Assembly (NCBI RefSeq): GCF_003049665.1
Contig: NZ_PYWM01000003.1
Location: 223,408 to 287,407 of the forward strand
DNA length: 64,000 nucleotides
Reading direction: 5' to 3'
Source: Lysinibacillus mangiferihumi
GTDB taxonomy: Bacteria > Bacillota > Bacilli > Bacillales_A > Planococcaceae
The position numbers and the translations under genes were made by a program. This document shows positions 44,010 through 53,118 of this stretch, piece after piece. The notes below the pieces were generated by a model. That model was not told the origin of the DNA. It saw nothing but the letters and a program-made list of their open reading frames with translations, and made no database searches. Each line of letters starts with the position of its first letter. The first letter of the stretch is position 1.

Positions 44010-44555
44010 ATGACAAATCTTTTTAAATTGTTTCTGTTTATATCGTCATACTCTCCATTGTATGTCATTGTTGCTCTGTCCATATTCCCTTATGAAAATA
44101 TTGATGTGCAGTCATTTGTTGAAGATCAAGTAACGCTTACCGTTACTATTATTTTGTTAGTATTATTTTCCCTTTCCTTTTTACCGATTTGGTATATGAA
44201 AAAATGTGAATTAAACAGCACGATTGTTAGTGAGCGCGTAGCAAGAAAAAATGAAGAGATTTTAAGTTACTTAGTGACATATATCGTTCCTTTACTAGCC
44301 ATCAATGTTAAAGAAATAAGTACTTTAATTACAAACGGGATTTTGTTTATGATAATTGGCTATTTATATATTAAGTCTAATTTAATCCATGTGAATATAA
44401 CGTTCTTATTATTTGGTTGGAACATTTATGAAGATGAGCTTGGCCGCGTAATTATTTCAAAAGACAATCCAGATTATTTTATTAGAATGAACATTGCTAA
44501 CAACCCTATCCGTGTTAGAAAACTGGCTAGTAATATTTATTTGCATAGGTCTTAG
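44010..44555 (+). CDS. kwaA: KwaA-like four-TM membrane protein
   Basis: 181 residues. Hydrophobic segments lie at about 5-27 (LFKLFLFISSYSPLYVIVAL), 40-63, 84-100 and 106-132, followed by a short soluble tail of about 45 residues (EDELGRVIISKDNPDYFIRM). ATG 44010 comes 25 bases after the KwaB-like stop, behind GGGTGGAGG, so the two are an operon. In Kiwa, KwaA is a four-TM sensor and KwaB its partner. Here the gene order is B then A. The SSYSPLY opening is also what I recall of KwaA, but this is the weaker half of the assignment. Confidence 0.62.
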   Translation: MTNLFKLFLFISSYSPLYVIVALSIFPYENIDVQSFVEDQVTLTVTIILLVLFSLSFLPIWYMKKCELNSTIVSERVARKNEEILSYLVTYIVPLLAINVKEISTLITNGILFMIIGYLYIKSNLIHVNITFLLFGWNIYEDELGRVIISKDNPDYFIRMNIANNPIRVRKLASNIYLHRS

Positions 44556-44671
44556 AGAAAGTAGCAATCCATTGTGTAAAGTCACTATTTGACATGGGCA
44601 GGACTTAAAAGACTGTCCATAGACAGCCAGATTACTTAGTAGGCAAGGATACGCCTTATATGACAAACAAA

Positions 44672-44702
44672 AAAGCCTATACCGAAAAATGATATAGGCG
44701 AA
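44672..44702 (-). terminator. intrinsic terminator of the minus-strand acetyltransferase
   Basis: On the minus strand GCCTATAT pairs with GTATAGGC, followed by TTTTTTG. Confidence 0.65.
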
Positions 44703-44711
44703 ATTCAAAAA

Positions 44712-45242
44712 TTAATCTGTTTTTAGGAGAGAATAAATATTAATATCTATAAAATTCCCTTTTGAATTTTCGTATTGTCTTAACTTTCCTTCGAATGTAA
44801 AATGAAGCTTTTGTAACACTTTTATAGAATTTACATTTGCAGGTTCTACCTTTGCCTCAATTCTATTGATTTTTAAAGTTTCGAAAGCATATTCAATAAG
44901 TGCCTTTATACCTTCAGGAGCATACCCCATGCCCCAATAGGCTTTCGCGATATCATAACCAATTTCTACTTTTGCATTATCTAAGTCTATTGAATTGAAT
45001 CCACATGTTCCTATTATTTCGTTGGAGTTCCTTTCAATCATGCTAAACCGTATCGCTTCACCAGCATTTGCTAATCCTTCTAGAAGTTCAATCATCTCTG
45101 TTGCTTGCGTTTCATGCGTAAAGGTAGTGATATTCATGTATTTCGTTACATCTGGATCAGACCAAAGTTTAAACAAGTGAGGTGAGTCTGATACAGCCAT
45201 TCTTCTTAAATGTAATCTTTGAGTGTGTAGTTCTTTTATCAA
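44712..45242 (-). CDS. GNAT acetyltransferase (RimJ/RimL type)
   Basis: 176 residues with HTQRLHLRRMAVSDSPHLFK at the N-terminus, GYDIAKAYWGMGYAPEGIKA (acetyl-CoA loop WGMGYAPE) and ANVNSIKVLQKLHFTFEGKL near the end. This is a typical RimJ/L-like enzyme, substrate unknown. ATG 45242 is preceded by GGAGGTAT. It is convergent with the Kiwa-like operon. Confidence 0.88.
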   Translation of the reverse strand: MIKELHTQRLHLRRMAVSDSPHLFKLWSDPDVTKYMNITTFTHETQATEMIELLEGLANAGEAIRFSMIERNSNEIIGTCGFNSIDLDNAKVEIGYDIAKAYWGMGYAPEGIKALIEYAFETLKINRIEAKVEPANVNSIKVLQKLHFTFEGKLRQYENSKGNFIDINIYSLLKTD

Positions 45243-45490
45243 TGCTTATACCTCCAATATTTTTAATCCATTAGATAAAAAATATTGCCATCTGCGCATA
45301 GTTCAGTCCCTTCAAGGTTTTTATTCTAGTCTATGTTATTTCTCTTTCACTTTTGTTTTTCTTAGTAGTAATGTTGCCATAAATAAAAAAACAGTCATAA
45401 TGAAAGTGATATATAAGTACTTTCCGAATCTTGTCAATTGAAACACCACATTGTGCATCAGTGCAACTTTAAAATCAAGCTTAAAAGAGG

Positions 45491-45691
45491 CTATGTAAAC
45501 TTTTGTGGCTTTGTAACCTTGATGGAAGCTACTTCACCACAATCTTTACAAAAGTTAAAAATATATGGCGAACCAACAGAAAACACGGATCCAATAGGTC
45601 TAACATTACCTTGACTTGTTTCACTACCAACTTGACCGCTTACAAAGGAACCACCACCGCAAGCTTTACAAATCAATTTACTATTCTCCAT
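45491..45691 (-). CDS. small double CxxC zinc-ribbon protein
   Basis: 66 residues: LICKACGGGSF at the N-terminus and FNFCKDCGEVASIKV near the C-terminus, so a four-cysteine zinc ribbon. The linker is Ser/Gly/Val-rich. ATG 45691 follows AAAGAGATGC. Function unknown. Similar short ribbons occur widely in Bacilli. Confidence 0.65.
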   Translation of the reverse strand: MENSKLICKACGGGSFVSGQVGSETSQGNVRPIGSVFSVGSPYIFNFCKDCGEVASIKVTKPQKFT

Positions 45692-45773
45692 AAATGCATC
45701 TCTTTATGTAATATATGTTAACTATACTATAAAGTTGATGATAGCGTCTAATCTCTACAGCGCATCATAGATT

Positions 45774-46334
45774 CTAATTCGTTTCTTGTCGTTCCCACTC
45801 GCTTCGTAAAATCCCCATTTTTATAGCATCATAGTATTTTCCATCAACAATACGTGCATCTCTAATTCTTGCCTCTAATTGCATCCCTAATTTCTCGGCT
45901 ACTCGTATCATTCTTTCATTACCAGACCAAGTAGACATCCCTAATCGATGGAGGGGTGTATTTTCAAAAAGATAGTCAATCCATAAGCGATAAGCTTCTG
46001 AACCATAACCACCATTCCAATAAGCTGTATCATATGTGACAATCCCTGTTTCAAGCCAGTTAGTATTTTTATCTACCCAATAAGCACCGACAACACCAAT
46101 AAATTGTTCGTCTACTGCTATGATTAATGAACTTGGAACATCTTCAAATAATTCTTCATCTTTTGTCCATTCCTTTAAAAACGCAGCTTTAGACTTATGT
46201 TTTTCTGGAATATATGGACCGTTCCATTTCTTTGCTTCTTGTTTCTCATCAACATACTTCCAAAAATAGATATTTTCAATATCGGAAGGAGTAGCTGTTC
46301 GTAATGTAACTTTATTTCCTTATATATATATCAT
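45774..46334 (-). pseudogene. GNAT acetyltransferase interrupted by an early stop
   Basis: From ATG 46332-46334 (GGGGAG site six bases before) the frame reads ATG ATA TAT ATA TAA, i.e. a stop at codon 5. After it the same frame is open for 180 codons: KVTLRTATPSDIENIYFWKY, GIVTYDTAYWNGGYGSEAYR and GMSTWSGNERMIRVAEKLGM, a clear RimJ/L-type GNAT. No alternative start lies before residue ~130. The stop sits in an ATATATATA run, a likely slippage site. So this is a young pseudogene or a phase-variable or sequencing slip. Confidence 0.8.
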
Positions 46335-46525
46335 TGTATTCTCCCCTTGTTTACAACAAAACTACTATACTATAATATCATAATCAAATATTTTCTTATT
46401 TTATAGTATGTCGAAAGCATCTAAAGGATTTAAAGTCAGCAGTATTTATTCCAGTTCTTACTGCAAGGGAGGATAAGTTGCCTTACAAAGGAAAGTTATT
46501 ATAGGAAGGAGCATTATCATTATCT

Positions 46526-46849
46526 ATGAATTTTGAAGAAGATATCCATCTACATGTTGGATTTTATGATACTATTGGTGAATTTGAAGGTATTTTTTTA
46601 AAACAAAAAAATGGCGAGACATGGTGCTTATTTTTCCATAATGAAACTTATAATGTATCTCTAAAAAAAACGTATGCTTTATTTGATCAAGATTTTGGGT
46701 ATATGGTGAGAGAATACAATATTTGTAATTTAACTTTTGAGCATGCAAATGAATTATTCAAAGAATTTTTATTAGAAGAGGAATTAATCGTTATAAGGGA
46801 GGGGGACAATACCTTTCATCTAAATGAAGTAAAAGTCCAAGATCATTAG
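46526..46849 (+). CDS. hypothetical protein (107 aa)
   Basis: A soluble acidic protein, beta then alpha: HVGFYDTIGEFEGIFLKQK, MVREYNICNLTFEHANELF. AGGAAGGAG lies 15 bases before ATG 46526, somewhat far. No domain recognised. A terminator-like hairpin is at 46869-46903. Confidence 0.5.
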   Translation: MNFEEDIHLHVGFYDTIGEFEGIFLKQKNGETWCLFFHNETYNVSLKKTYALFDQDFGYMVREYNICNLTFEHANELFKEFLLEEELIVIREGDNTFHLNEVKVQDH

Positions 46850-46868
46850 GTTTCAGCTAACCACTGCT

Positions 46869-46905
46869 AAAAATACCTCGAGAGTAGAACAATCGAGGTA
46901 TTTTG
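46869..46905 (+). terminator. intrinsic terminator
   Basis: AATACCTCGA pairs with TCGAGGTATT, followed by TTG. Confidence 0.55.
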
Positions 46906-47051
46906 TCGACAAACTGTGCGTAGCTTTATCCGCTTAACAAGATATACGGTAAATTTTTATATTATTCTTTTTTAGTTTTAAGCTAATTATCTAAAAATAA
47001 CTAGTAAATTAACTCCAAATTATGTATATTTATTATGAGGAGGAATTAATT

Positions 47052-47660
47052 ATGAAAAAGATATTAGTATTACCATTATTATTGTTATTTGGAATTATTT
47101 TTGCGGGATGTAGTGCGGATTCAGAAAAGGAGAGTGGAGACAAAAAGGAGGTTGCTGCAGATACAACTGAAAAGACTTCTGTGAGCAAACCACTTAAGGT
47201 CGATAAAGAGCTATTAAATGTTGAGGTAACGTTACCGGCTGATTTTTTTGAAGGTGAAGATATAGATACAGTGATTGCTGATGCCAAAGACGAAGGTATT
47301 CAAGAAGTAATTAAGAACGATGATGGTTCTTTAACGTTTAGAATGTCTGAATCACAGCACAAAGAAATCTTGAACGATATGGAAGAAGAGATTATCGTGT
47401 TCATAGAAGAGATTAAAACAGATGAAGAGATTACTTCTATTAAGGATATAAGTTACAATAATACATATTCTGAGTTCACACTTTTAGTTAACCCAGAAGA
47501 ATTAGAAAACACCCTAGACGTCGACGCTACAGCTGAACTTGTTCTGATGGGTATGTTCTATCAACTGTTTAATGGAGTAGATCTAGAAAAAAATCAAGTA
47601 ACCGTTACTTATAAAAATGAATCAAATGGTGAAGTAATTAATACAACAGTATATCCGTAA
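47052..47660 (+). CDS. lipoprotein of unknown function
   Basis: Signal peptide with lipobox FAGC (Cys20), an acidic/basic linker, then a soluble domain of about 150 residues with ND DGSLTFRMSESQHKEIL-like blocks and a C-terminal VTVTYKNESNGEVINTTV strand pair. ATG 47052 follows AGGAGGAA. Its terminator hairpin (47711-47730) has been split by an insertion sequence; the T-run is now 1.2 kb away. Confidence 0.7.
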   Translation: MKKILVLPLLLLFGIIFAGCSADSEKESGDKKEVAADTTEKTSVSKPLKVDKELLNVEVTLPADFFEGEDIDTVIADAKDEGIQEVIKNDDGSLTFRMSESQHKEILNDMEEEIIVFIEEIKTDEEITSIKDISYNNTYSEFTLLVNPEELENTLDVDATAELVLMGMFYQLFNGVDLEKNQVTVTYKNESNGEVINTTVYP

Positions 47661-47710
47661 AACCAGATGATTTAAATGAGCAAAATTAATTTTAAAATTT
47701 CAAGGAGTAA

Positions 47711-47730
47711 AAGCACTTAAAAAAGTGCTT
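47711..47730. repeat. target-site duplication, left (terminator stem)
   Basis: AAGCACTTAAAAAAGTGCTT, itself a palindrome, occurs here and at 48936-48955, immediately bracketing the insertion sequence. Confidence 0.85.
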
Positions 47731-47812
47731 TCAGACTGTAGACAAACTCGAAAAATTTCGAGTTTGCCTACAGTCTTTTTTCATTTTAAAATAAAAATAG
47801 ATGTCTACTCCC

Positions 47813-47943
47813 GTTGATTTCCGCTACGTTCGGGCGCTTTCCGCGGGCACATCGTAAGCCGCAACCCTCGCTAACGCGCGGTCTGTTGCGTCTTACGTAC
47901 TGTGCGTTCCCGCAGGAGTCGCCCGCCCTTCGCTCCAATCAAC
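47813..47943. repeat. GC-rich palindromic repeat element inside the IS left end
   Basis: Begins GTTGATTTCCGC and ends CCAATCAAC; interior pieces GGCGCTTTCCGCGGGC and GTTCCCGCAGGAGTCGCC are those of a repeat I recall as frequent in Bacillaceae. It is far more GC-rich than its surroundings. Confidence 0.65.
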
Positions 47944-48002
47944 TTGATATGAATTGCTATCAATCAACTATAAATAAAAGAATCTATTTGAGGTGATGGA
48001 AA

Positions 48003-48815
48003 ATGATGTCGAAAAATCAAATCAATGAACGTGAACAATTAGAAATACTGACAATTGACCAATTGGTGCCACAAGACCATTTAGTCCGAAAACTAGAAGC
48101 AGCGATTGATTTTTCGTTTATCTATCCATTAGTGGAAAACCTCTATTCATCTTTAGGGCGTCCAAGTATTGACCCTGTTGTTCTCTTTAAAATGACCTTT
48201 ATTCAATATGTTTTCGGTATTAGCTCAATGCGTCAAACTATTAAAGAAATTGAAACGAACATGGCCTATCGTTGGTTTTTAGGATTTGGCTTCCATACAG
48301 AAGTTCCACACTTCTCTACCTTCGGTAAAAATTATGCGCGACGGTTTCAAGACACAGATGTGTTTGAACAAATTTTCTATCGTATTCTAAAAGAAATTAT
48401 GAAGAAGGGTCTCCTGCATGCAGACCATGTATTTATTGATTCCACACATGTAAAGGCAAGCGCCAATAAGCGAAAGTACGATAAAAAAGTCGTTCGAAAA
48501 GAAACACGTGCTTATGAAGAGAAACTTCAACTGGAATTAAATATTGATCGTGAGGAACACGGAAAAAAGCCCTTCCCTCCAGAGAAATTTGAAAAAGACG
48601 AATGGAAAGAAATCAAGGAAAGTACGACAGACCCTGAGAGTGGTTATTATGTTAAGGATGAACGGACTAAGCAGTTTGCGTATTCATTTCATGCAGCGAC
48701 AGATGAAAAAGGGGACAACCTTAAGAGGTCTTAAAAATTGTCCATGCAGGCGATGCTTACTTTTGCTGCCATGAACTTGAAAAAGCTTGCTACTTGGACA
48801 TGGCAAGCTGCTTAA
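48003..48815 (+). pseudogene. IS1182-family transposase, internally deleted
   Basis: The intact N-terminal frame (48003-48734, 243 residues) carries the DUF772 domain: LTIDQLVPQDHLVRKLE, GRPSIDPVVLFKM, HFSTFGKNYARRF and VFIDSTHVKASANKRK with a catalytic Asp. It stops after DEKGDNLKRS. A little further on, in the same frame, MLTFAAMNLKKLATWTW (48753-48803) is the characteristic extreme C-terminus of these transposases. The segment between, normally about 200 codons, is missing. A recognisable but inactive enzyme. Confidence 0.85.
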
Positions 48816-48935
48816 GGAGAATAGATATGCTCAAAGAGTATGGTCAACTCGGCAGTGAAATCTAATTATTTACTATAAAAAATGACAAAAGGCATCAAGG
48901 TTAAAACTTCTTGATGCCTTTTGTCGACACTCTGA

Positions 48936-48955
48936 AAGCACTTAAAAAAGTGCTT
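48936..48955. repeat. target-site duplication, right, with the original T-run
   Basis: Same 20-bp palindrome as 47711-47730, followed by TTTATTTT. It is the original terminator end of the lipoprotein gene. Confidence 0.85.
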
Positions 48956-49172
48956 TTTATTTTGCACTAAAAGGAATTTGAGGCATATCATAGGTTTATA
49001 ACGCACAACTATGATTTAAACAGACTTAGGAGTCCATCGGTGTTGTAATAGTATAATTAATGGTCTTAAAAATTACCTAATTTAAATATAAAGTATTAGA
49101 AATTTATGGTTATAACTATTGGATCTTTTTGTATGATAAATAAAGATGTAATTATAAGGGGAGTGAAACGAT

Positions 49173-49406
49173 ATGCTAAAAATTCTACCAATTGTTTTTG
49201 GAATCATCGTAATCGCGTTTTCAGCTTATGGACTTATCACACGTGATTATCAGTTTAATTTCTTAACGATATTCTTCTTAAGTTTATCGATGTTAACTTT
49301 AGGCATTAATGCATATCAAAGTGAGAGAAAAGCATACGCTTGGTTCTTAATAGGTGTATCTTTATTTTTAGTATATGTATCAATTCAAAGCTTTATATTT
49401 AGGTAA
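49173..49406 (+). CDS. DUF3953-type small membrane protein
   Basis: 77 residues, three hydrophobic segments (LKILPIVFGIIVIAFSAYGL, FLTIFFLSLSMLTLGINAY, AWFLIGVSLFLVYVSIQSF). The layout with YQSERKAY between the second and third segments fits the DUF3953/YczI group of Bacilli. ATG 49173 follows GGGGAGTG. Role unknown. Confidence 0.7.
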   Translation: MLKILPIVFGIIVIAFSAYGLITRDYQFNFLTIFFLSLSMLTLGINAYQSERKAYAWFLIGVSLFLVYVSIQSFIFR

Positions 49407-49448
49407 ATAATTTACTACAAGGGATACAGAATAGAAAATAAACAAAAA

Positions 49449-49482
49449 AGACATGCCTTATTGGTATGTCTTTTTTTGTTAA
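49449..49482 (+). terminator. intrinsic terminator
   Basis: AGACATGCC pairs with GGTATGTCT, followed by seven T residues. Confidence 0.75.
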
Positions 49483-49659
49483 ACGCTCCTTTGGTTCTTC
49501 GGTGTTCTATGAACGTAGGTATAATAATTGCTTCACTACAACTGTGTAACAAAATCATTAAGTGAAAAGATTTACAGGATATTAATATCTAATTAAAAAG
49601 CATATGTTAGTTTGTTTAGATGAAAGAAGTTTTTACCTTATATGAGAGGAGAAAAAATC

Positions 49660-51018
49660 ATGGATAAAAACATTGAAGTTTTAAGAACAGAGGGGGATAT
49701 TAATTTAACAAAAACTCGTTCTGTCTGGCAAGAAAATCATTTAAGTAAAGAATCGTTTGAGTTTATAAACGATGACGCCAAGTATTATTTACATCAGTCT
49801 CTTTCTACTCCTTGTTTAAATATTATAGAAAAAAGCTATGGCATTTACATAGAGGATATAGACGGAAGGAAGTATATGGATTTTCATGGGAATAATGTTC
49901 ATCAAATAGGCTATGGGAATGAGTATGTTATTCGTGCCGTAAAAGAGCAGTTGGATACACTTCCATTCTCACCAAGACGTTATACAAATAAAGTTGCAAT
50001 CCAGTTAGCAAAAAAATTAGTTGCTATTGCACCAGAACCTTTAAATAAAGTACTTTTGGCTCCTGGAGGAACTTCAGCTGTTGGTATGGCTTTAAAGCTT
50101 GTTCGAAAGGCAACAGGTAAATTTAAAACGATATCGATGTGGGATTCGTTTCACGGCGCATCTTTAGACGCCATTTCAGTTGGAGGAGAAGCTCTTTTCC
50201 GTAACGGTATGGGCCCTTTAATGCCAGGGAGTCTACATATAGCTCCTTACAATTCATATCGCGGTTTGTTTGAGGATGACAATGGTAGGTTTAAATCCCT
50301 TGATTATCTAGAGTATATACTAGAAAGAGAAAATGAAATCGGTGCCATTATTTTAGAGCCTGTTCGTTGTACAGACGTGCATATCCCACCAAAAGAGTAC
50401 TATCAACGTTTACGCAATATTTGTGATAGCAATAATATATTAATGATTTTTGATGAAATTCCAACTGCTTTAGGACGAACAGGAAAAATGTTCACTTTTG
50501 AAAACTTTGGGGTTATTCCAGATATTGTTTTATTGGGAAAAGGATTGGGTGGAGGCGTGTTTCCAATGGCGGCGATGCTCGTAAAAGGAGAACTTGATGT
50601 TGCCCAAGATATTGCACTTGGTCATTATACGCATGAAAAAAGTTCGCTAGGCTGTGCAGCAGCATTGGCTACTCTTCATTATATTGAGGATTTTAAATTA
50701 ATAGAAAAGGCTAATCAATTAGGAGAGTATATGAGAATACGACTTGAAAAGATGCAAGAGCAGTATGAAATTATAGGTGATGTACGAGGAATCGGTCTTT
50801 TATATGGCGTAGAACTAGTATTGGATCGCCATTCGAAAGAAAAAGCTATAGTCGAAGCAGAACAAGTAATGTGTAAATGTATGGAGAAGGGATTAAGTTT
50901 TAAAGTATCACAAGGAAATGTGCTTACGCTCACGCCACCACTGATTATTAAGGAAAAAGAATTAGAGCTGGCAATGGATATTTTAGACCAATCTATCCAA
51001 GAGGTTTTAGAGCAGTAA
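49660..51018 (+). CDS. class III aminotransferase-fold PLP enzyme, possibly aminophosphonate ammonia-lyase
   Basis: 452 residues. PLP features: GGTSAVGMALKLVRKATG, WDSFHGASLDAISVGG, IFDEIPTALGRTGKMF with the Asp contacting PLP, and VLLGKGLGGGVFPMAAM carrying the Schiff-base lysine. The N-terminal EVLRTEGDINLTKTRSVWQE and MDFHGNNVHQIGYGN blocks are what I recall from a subgroup that includes (R)-1-hydroxy-2-aminoethylphosphonate ammonia-lyase (PbfA). No phosphonate genes adjoin it, so the substrate stays open. ATG 49660 follows GAGAGGAG. Confidence 0.8.
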   Translation: MDKNIEVLRTEGDINLTKTRSVWQENHLSKESFEFINDDAKYYLHQSLSTPCLNIIEKSYGIYIEDIDGRKYMDFHGNNVHQIGYGNEYVIRAVKEQLDTLPFSPRRYTNKVAIQLAKKLVAIAPEPLNKVLLAPGGTSAVGMALKLVRKATGKFKTISMWDSFHGASLDAISVGGEALFRNGMGPLMPGSLHIAPYNSYRGLFEDDNGRFKSLDYLEYILERENEIGAIILEPVRCTDVHIPPKEYYQRLRNICDSNNILMIFDEIPTALGRTGKMFTFENFGVIPDIVLLGKGLGGGVFPMAAMLVKGELDVAQDIALGHYTHEKSSLGCAAALATLHYIEDFKLIEKANQLGEYMRIRLEKMQEQYEIIGDVRGIGLLYGVELVLDRHSKEKAIVEAEQVMCKCMEKGLSFKVSQGNVLTLTPPLIIKEKELELAMDILDQSIQEVLEQ

Positions 51019-51039
51019 TATAGATTTATAAAAAATTGA

Positions 51040-51068
51040 TGAAACATCTCATATGAGGTGTTTTTATT
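51040..51068 (+). terminator. intrinsic terminator
   Basis: AAACATCTCAT pairs with ATGAGGTGTTT, followed by TTATTTT. Confidence 0.65.
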
Positions 51069-51211
51069 TTATAAAGAAACAATGGCGGGTAAGGGGAAAG
51101 CTATTGCATTAAAAACAGATAGTGTAGGTACTATTAACACATTTTTGCACCTTAATAGAATGTGTGTAAAGGTGAAAAAATGTGGTATAGTGAAAAAAGA
51201 GGTGTAAAAAA

Positions 51212-51736
51212 TTGGTTAGAGTGAATGGTGAATTTTTAGAAACAGGAACTAATTCAAGAGATCAGAGGGAGTTGATAAAATGTATTTATAATTGTAAAGA
51301 TAAAGAGTTAATAAAATTTTTAGGTAAACACCTAAAAAGAAAAGATTGGAATGGAGATAGTTTTTATACTATTTTTAAAAGACTCCTAAAATATGAGACA
51401 AGAAATTCAAATATTAAAGATTATATAAAAAATATTCAAGCTCTTTCTACAGAAGATCGATTAATTTTGAAGGCAAGATTAGTAGAAATTGAATGTACAT
51501 ATGATAGAGTTTCCATATTAAACCTTAGTGGTGTAGGACTATTTGCTTTTTTACTTATCTATAAAGAAATGTCAAAAGAAATTTTATTTAAACAGCTCCC
51601 AGTAACCTATTATTATTTTATGCAAGCTGTTTATATTTTGGTTATATTATTTTTAATTAAAAAAGCAGTTAAATCAAAACATTTACAATCCCAAGCTAAA
51701 TATTTCTTAACAATAATTGATAACGTTAAAAATTAA
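51212..51736 (+). CDS. hypothetical protein with two C-terminal TM segments
   Basis: 174 residues, TTG start six bases after GAGGTGT. The first 105 residues are soluble, charged and helical (KDKELIKFLGKHLKRKDWNG). Two hydrophobic helices follow (LNLSGVGLFAFLLIY and YYFMQAVYILVILFLI) and the tail is basic. This layout is seen in some defence or toxin effectors, but no domain is recognised. Confidence 0.55.
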   Translation: MVRVNGEFLETGTNSRDQRELIKCIYNCKDKELIKFLGKHLKRKDWNGDSFYTIFKRLLKYETRNSNIKDYIKNIQALSTEDRLILKARLVEIECTYDRVSILNLSGVGLFAFLLIYKEMSKEILFKQLPVTYYYFMQAVYILVILFLIKKAVKSKHLQSQAKYFLTIIDNVKN

Positions 51737-52029
51737 TCGATAGGGAACAAGAAGTTTTTTCTAATTGCCATAAAACTTAATATTAGCCATACAAGTTTGC
51801 AGCGAATACGTTGAACAAGTGATTAATCTGATGAAGTGATTGTTTGGATAAGTTTTGTTGCTGTTGCTATCCTTGAATTTAAAAAAATTTTAATTAGTAG
51901 TTGACTAAAGAAAAAGTTACAAGTAGCATAAAAGAAATAACGTCGTATTCTTATAAACTTAATAAGGTATAAAAATCTTATTCAGTGATTATAAAAAAAT
52001 AGTCAAATTCTAAAGAGGAGTGATTGTAA
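51737..52029. other. intergenic, nothing recognised
   Basis: AT-rich with stops in all frames. It should hold the promoter for the OsmC gene. Confidence 0.35.
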
Positions 52030-52482
52030 ATGGCGATAACAACATTTAAGGCAAACACATTTTTAAAAGAAAAGGTTTTGGTAGAAGCTCATGTTAGAGG
52101 ACATAAAATTATTGTAGATGAACCAAAAGAATTAGGTGGAGATGATCAAGCTCCAAATCCTGTAGAACTCTTGCTTTCGGCTTTGGGGGCATGTCAATCA
52201 ATAGTAGCAAGAACTTATGCGAAGAAATTTGATATAGACCTTCAAGATTTCTGGGTGGAATTAGAAGGAGACCTTGATACAGATGGCTTTTTAGGCAAGT
52301 CTGATGTAAGACCAGGATTTTTATCAATCCGATATACTTTTCATATCAAAACGAATGCATCAGAGGAAAAGGTAGAAGAATTTAAAAAATATATTGAAGC
52401 ACATTGCCCTGTAGGTGATACGATTGTTAATACAGTAAATCTTGTGTCTTCAGGGATTGTTATTGAGAATTCTGTAGTTTAA
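52030..52482 (+). CDS. OsmC family peroxiredoxin-like protein
   Basis: 150 residues. The two conserved cysteines are in ALGACQSIVART (about Cys57) and EAHCPVGDTIVNTV (about Cys125). The N-terminal FKANTFLKEKVLVEAHVRGH and DQAPNPVELLLSALG blocks are standard for OsmC/Ohr-like proteins that detoxify organic hydroperoxides. Closer to the YhfA/OsmC-like branch than to Ohr. ATG 52030 follows GAGGAGTG. Cytoplasmic. Confidence 0.88.
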   Translation: MAITTFKANTFLKEKVLVEAHVRGHKIIVDEPKELGGDDQAPNPVELLLSALGACQSIVARTYAKKFDIDLQDFWVELEGDLDTDGFLGKSDVRPGFLSIRYTFHIKTNASEEKVEEFKKYIEAHCPVGDTIVNTVNLVSSGIVIENSVV

Positions 52483-52769
52483 TCTATTTTTATGCCATTC
52501 CAGAAATATCAATTACGACTAATGAGTAATATAATTGTAAGCTAGATATTCAGAATGTTCCAAACGATTTTCAAGTAACTTTGTATACTGTGAGGGAGGG
52601 GGCACTAAGTGTTTCCTCCCTTGTTACTTACATACTGGGGCAAGACATACATAAACGGCTCTATTTTTAGTGATGAGTATATTTTTGTGTAATACTTTAG
52701 AACGTAGTAAAATAAACCATATTAACATGTTAAAAGGTGCAGAAATATGTTTAATGGGAGGTTGGGTCG

Positions 52770-52991
52770 ATGAATGATAACAAGAAGAGTAAATTACAAA
52801 TATTAGCAACCATCATAATAATAGCACTATTGGTTGCGGCCTTTGTAACTTTTTTCTTAGGGCATTTCGTCGTAGGTTCGGTTTTATTTGTAATGTTTAT
52901 GATAATTTTGAATGCTATTAGTAGTTGGACGAGAATCAAAAATACTGAGTATATTCATTTTAAAGAGCATAAATATAATGAGAAGTGGTGA
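52770..52991 (+). CDS. small membrane protein (73 aa)
   Basis: Two hydrophobic segments (ILATIIIIALLVAAFVTFFL and GSVLFVMFMIILNAISSW) between basic ends. ATG 52770 follows GGGAGG. Function unknown. Confidence 0.55.
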   Translation: MNDNKKSKLQILATIIIIALLVAAFVTFFLGHFVVGSVLFVMFMIILNAISSWTRIKNTEYIHFKEHKYNEKW

Positions 52992-53118
52992 TAAAACCCG
53001 AGTTTTGCAATGGTACTTATCCTAAATCACGCTTTTAGCCTGTTCTTATTTTAGTTTAAACAAAAGCTATTCACTTGAGTAGCTTTATATTTTTGTCATT
53101 GCATGGAGTGAAGACAAC

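Larger units (their letters stand above)
47731..48935 (+). mobile_element. decayed IS1182-family insertion sequence
   Basis: Ends are TCAGACTGTAGACAAA (left, 47731-47746) and the reverse complement of TCAGAGTGTCGACAAA (right, 48920-48935): 14 of 16 match. A 20-bp palindromic target duplication flanks it. It contains hairpins just inside both ends (47733-47781 and 48888-48922), a nested palindromic repeat (47813-47943) and a transposase that has lost its central-C-terminal part. Length 1205 bp versus about 1.6-1.9 kb for intact members, so it is non-autonomous. Confidence 0.85.
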
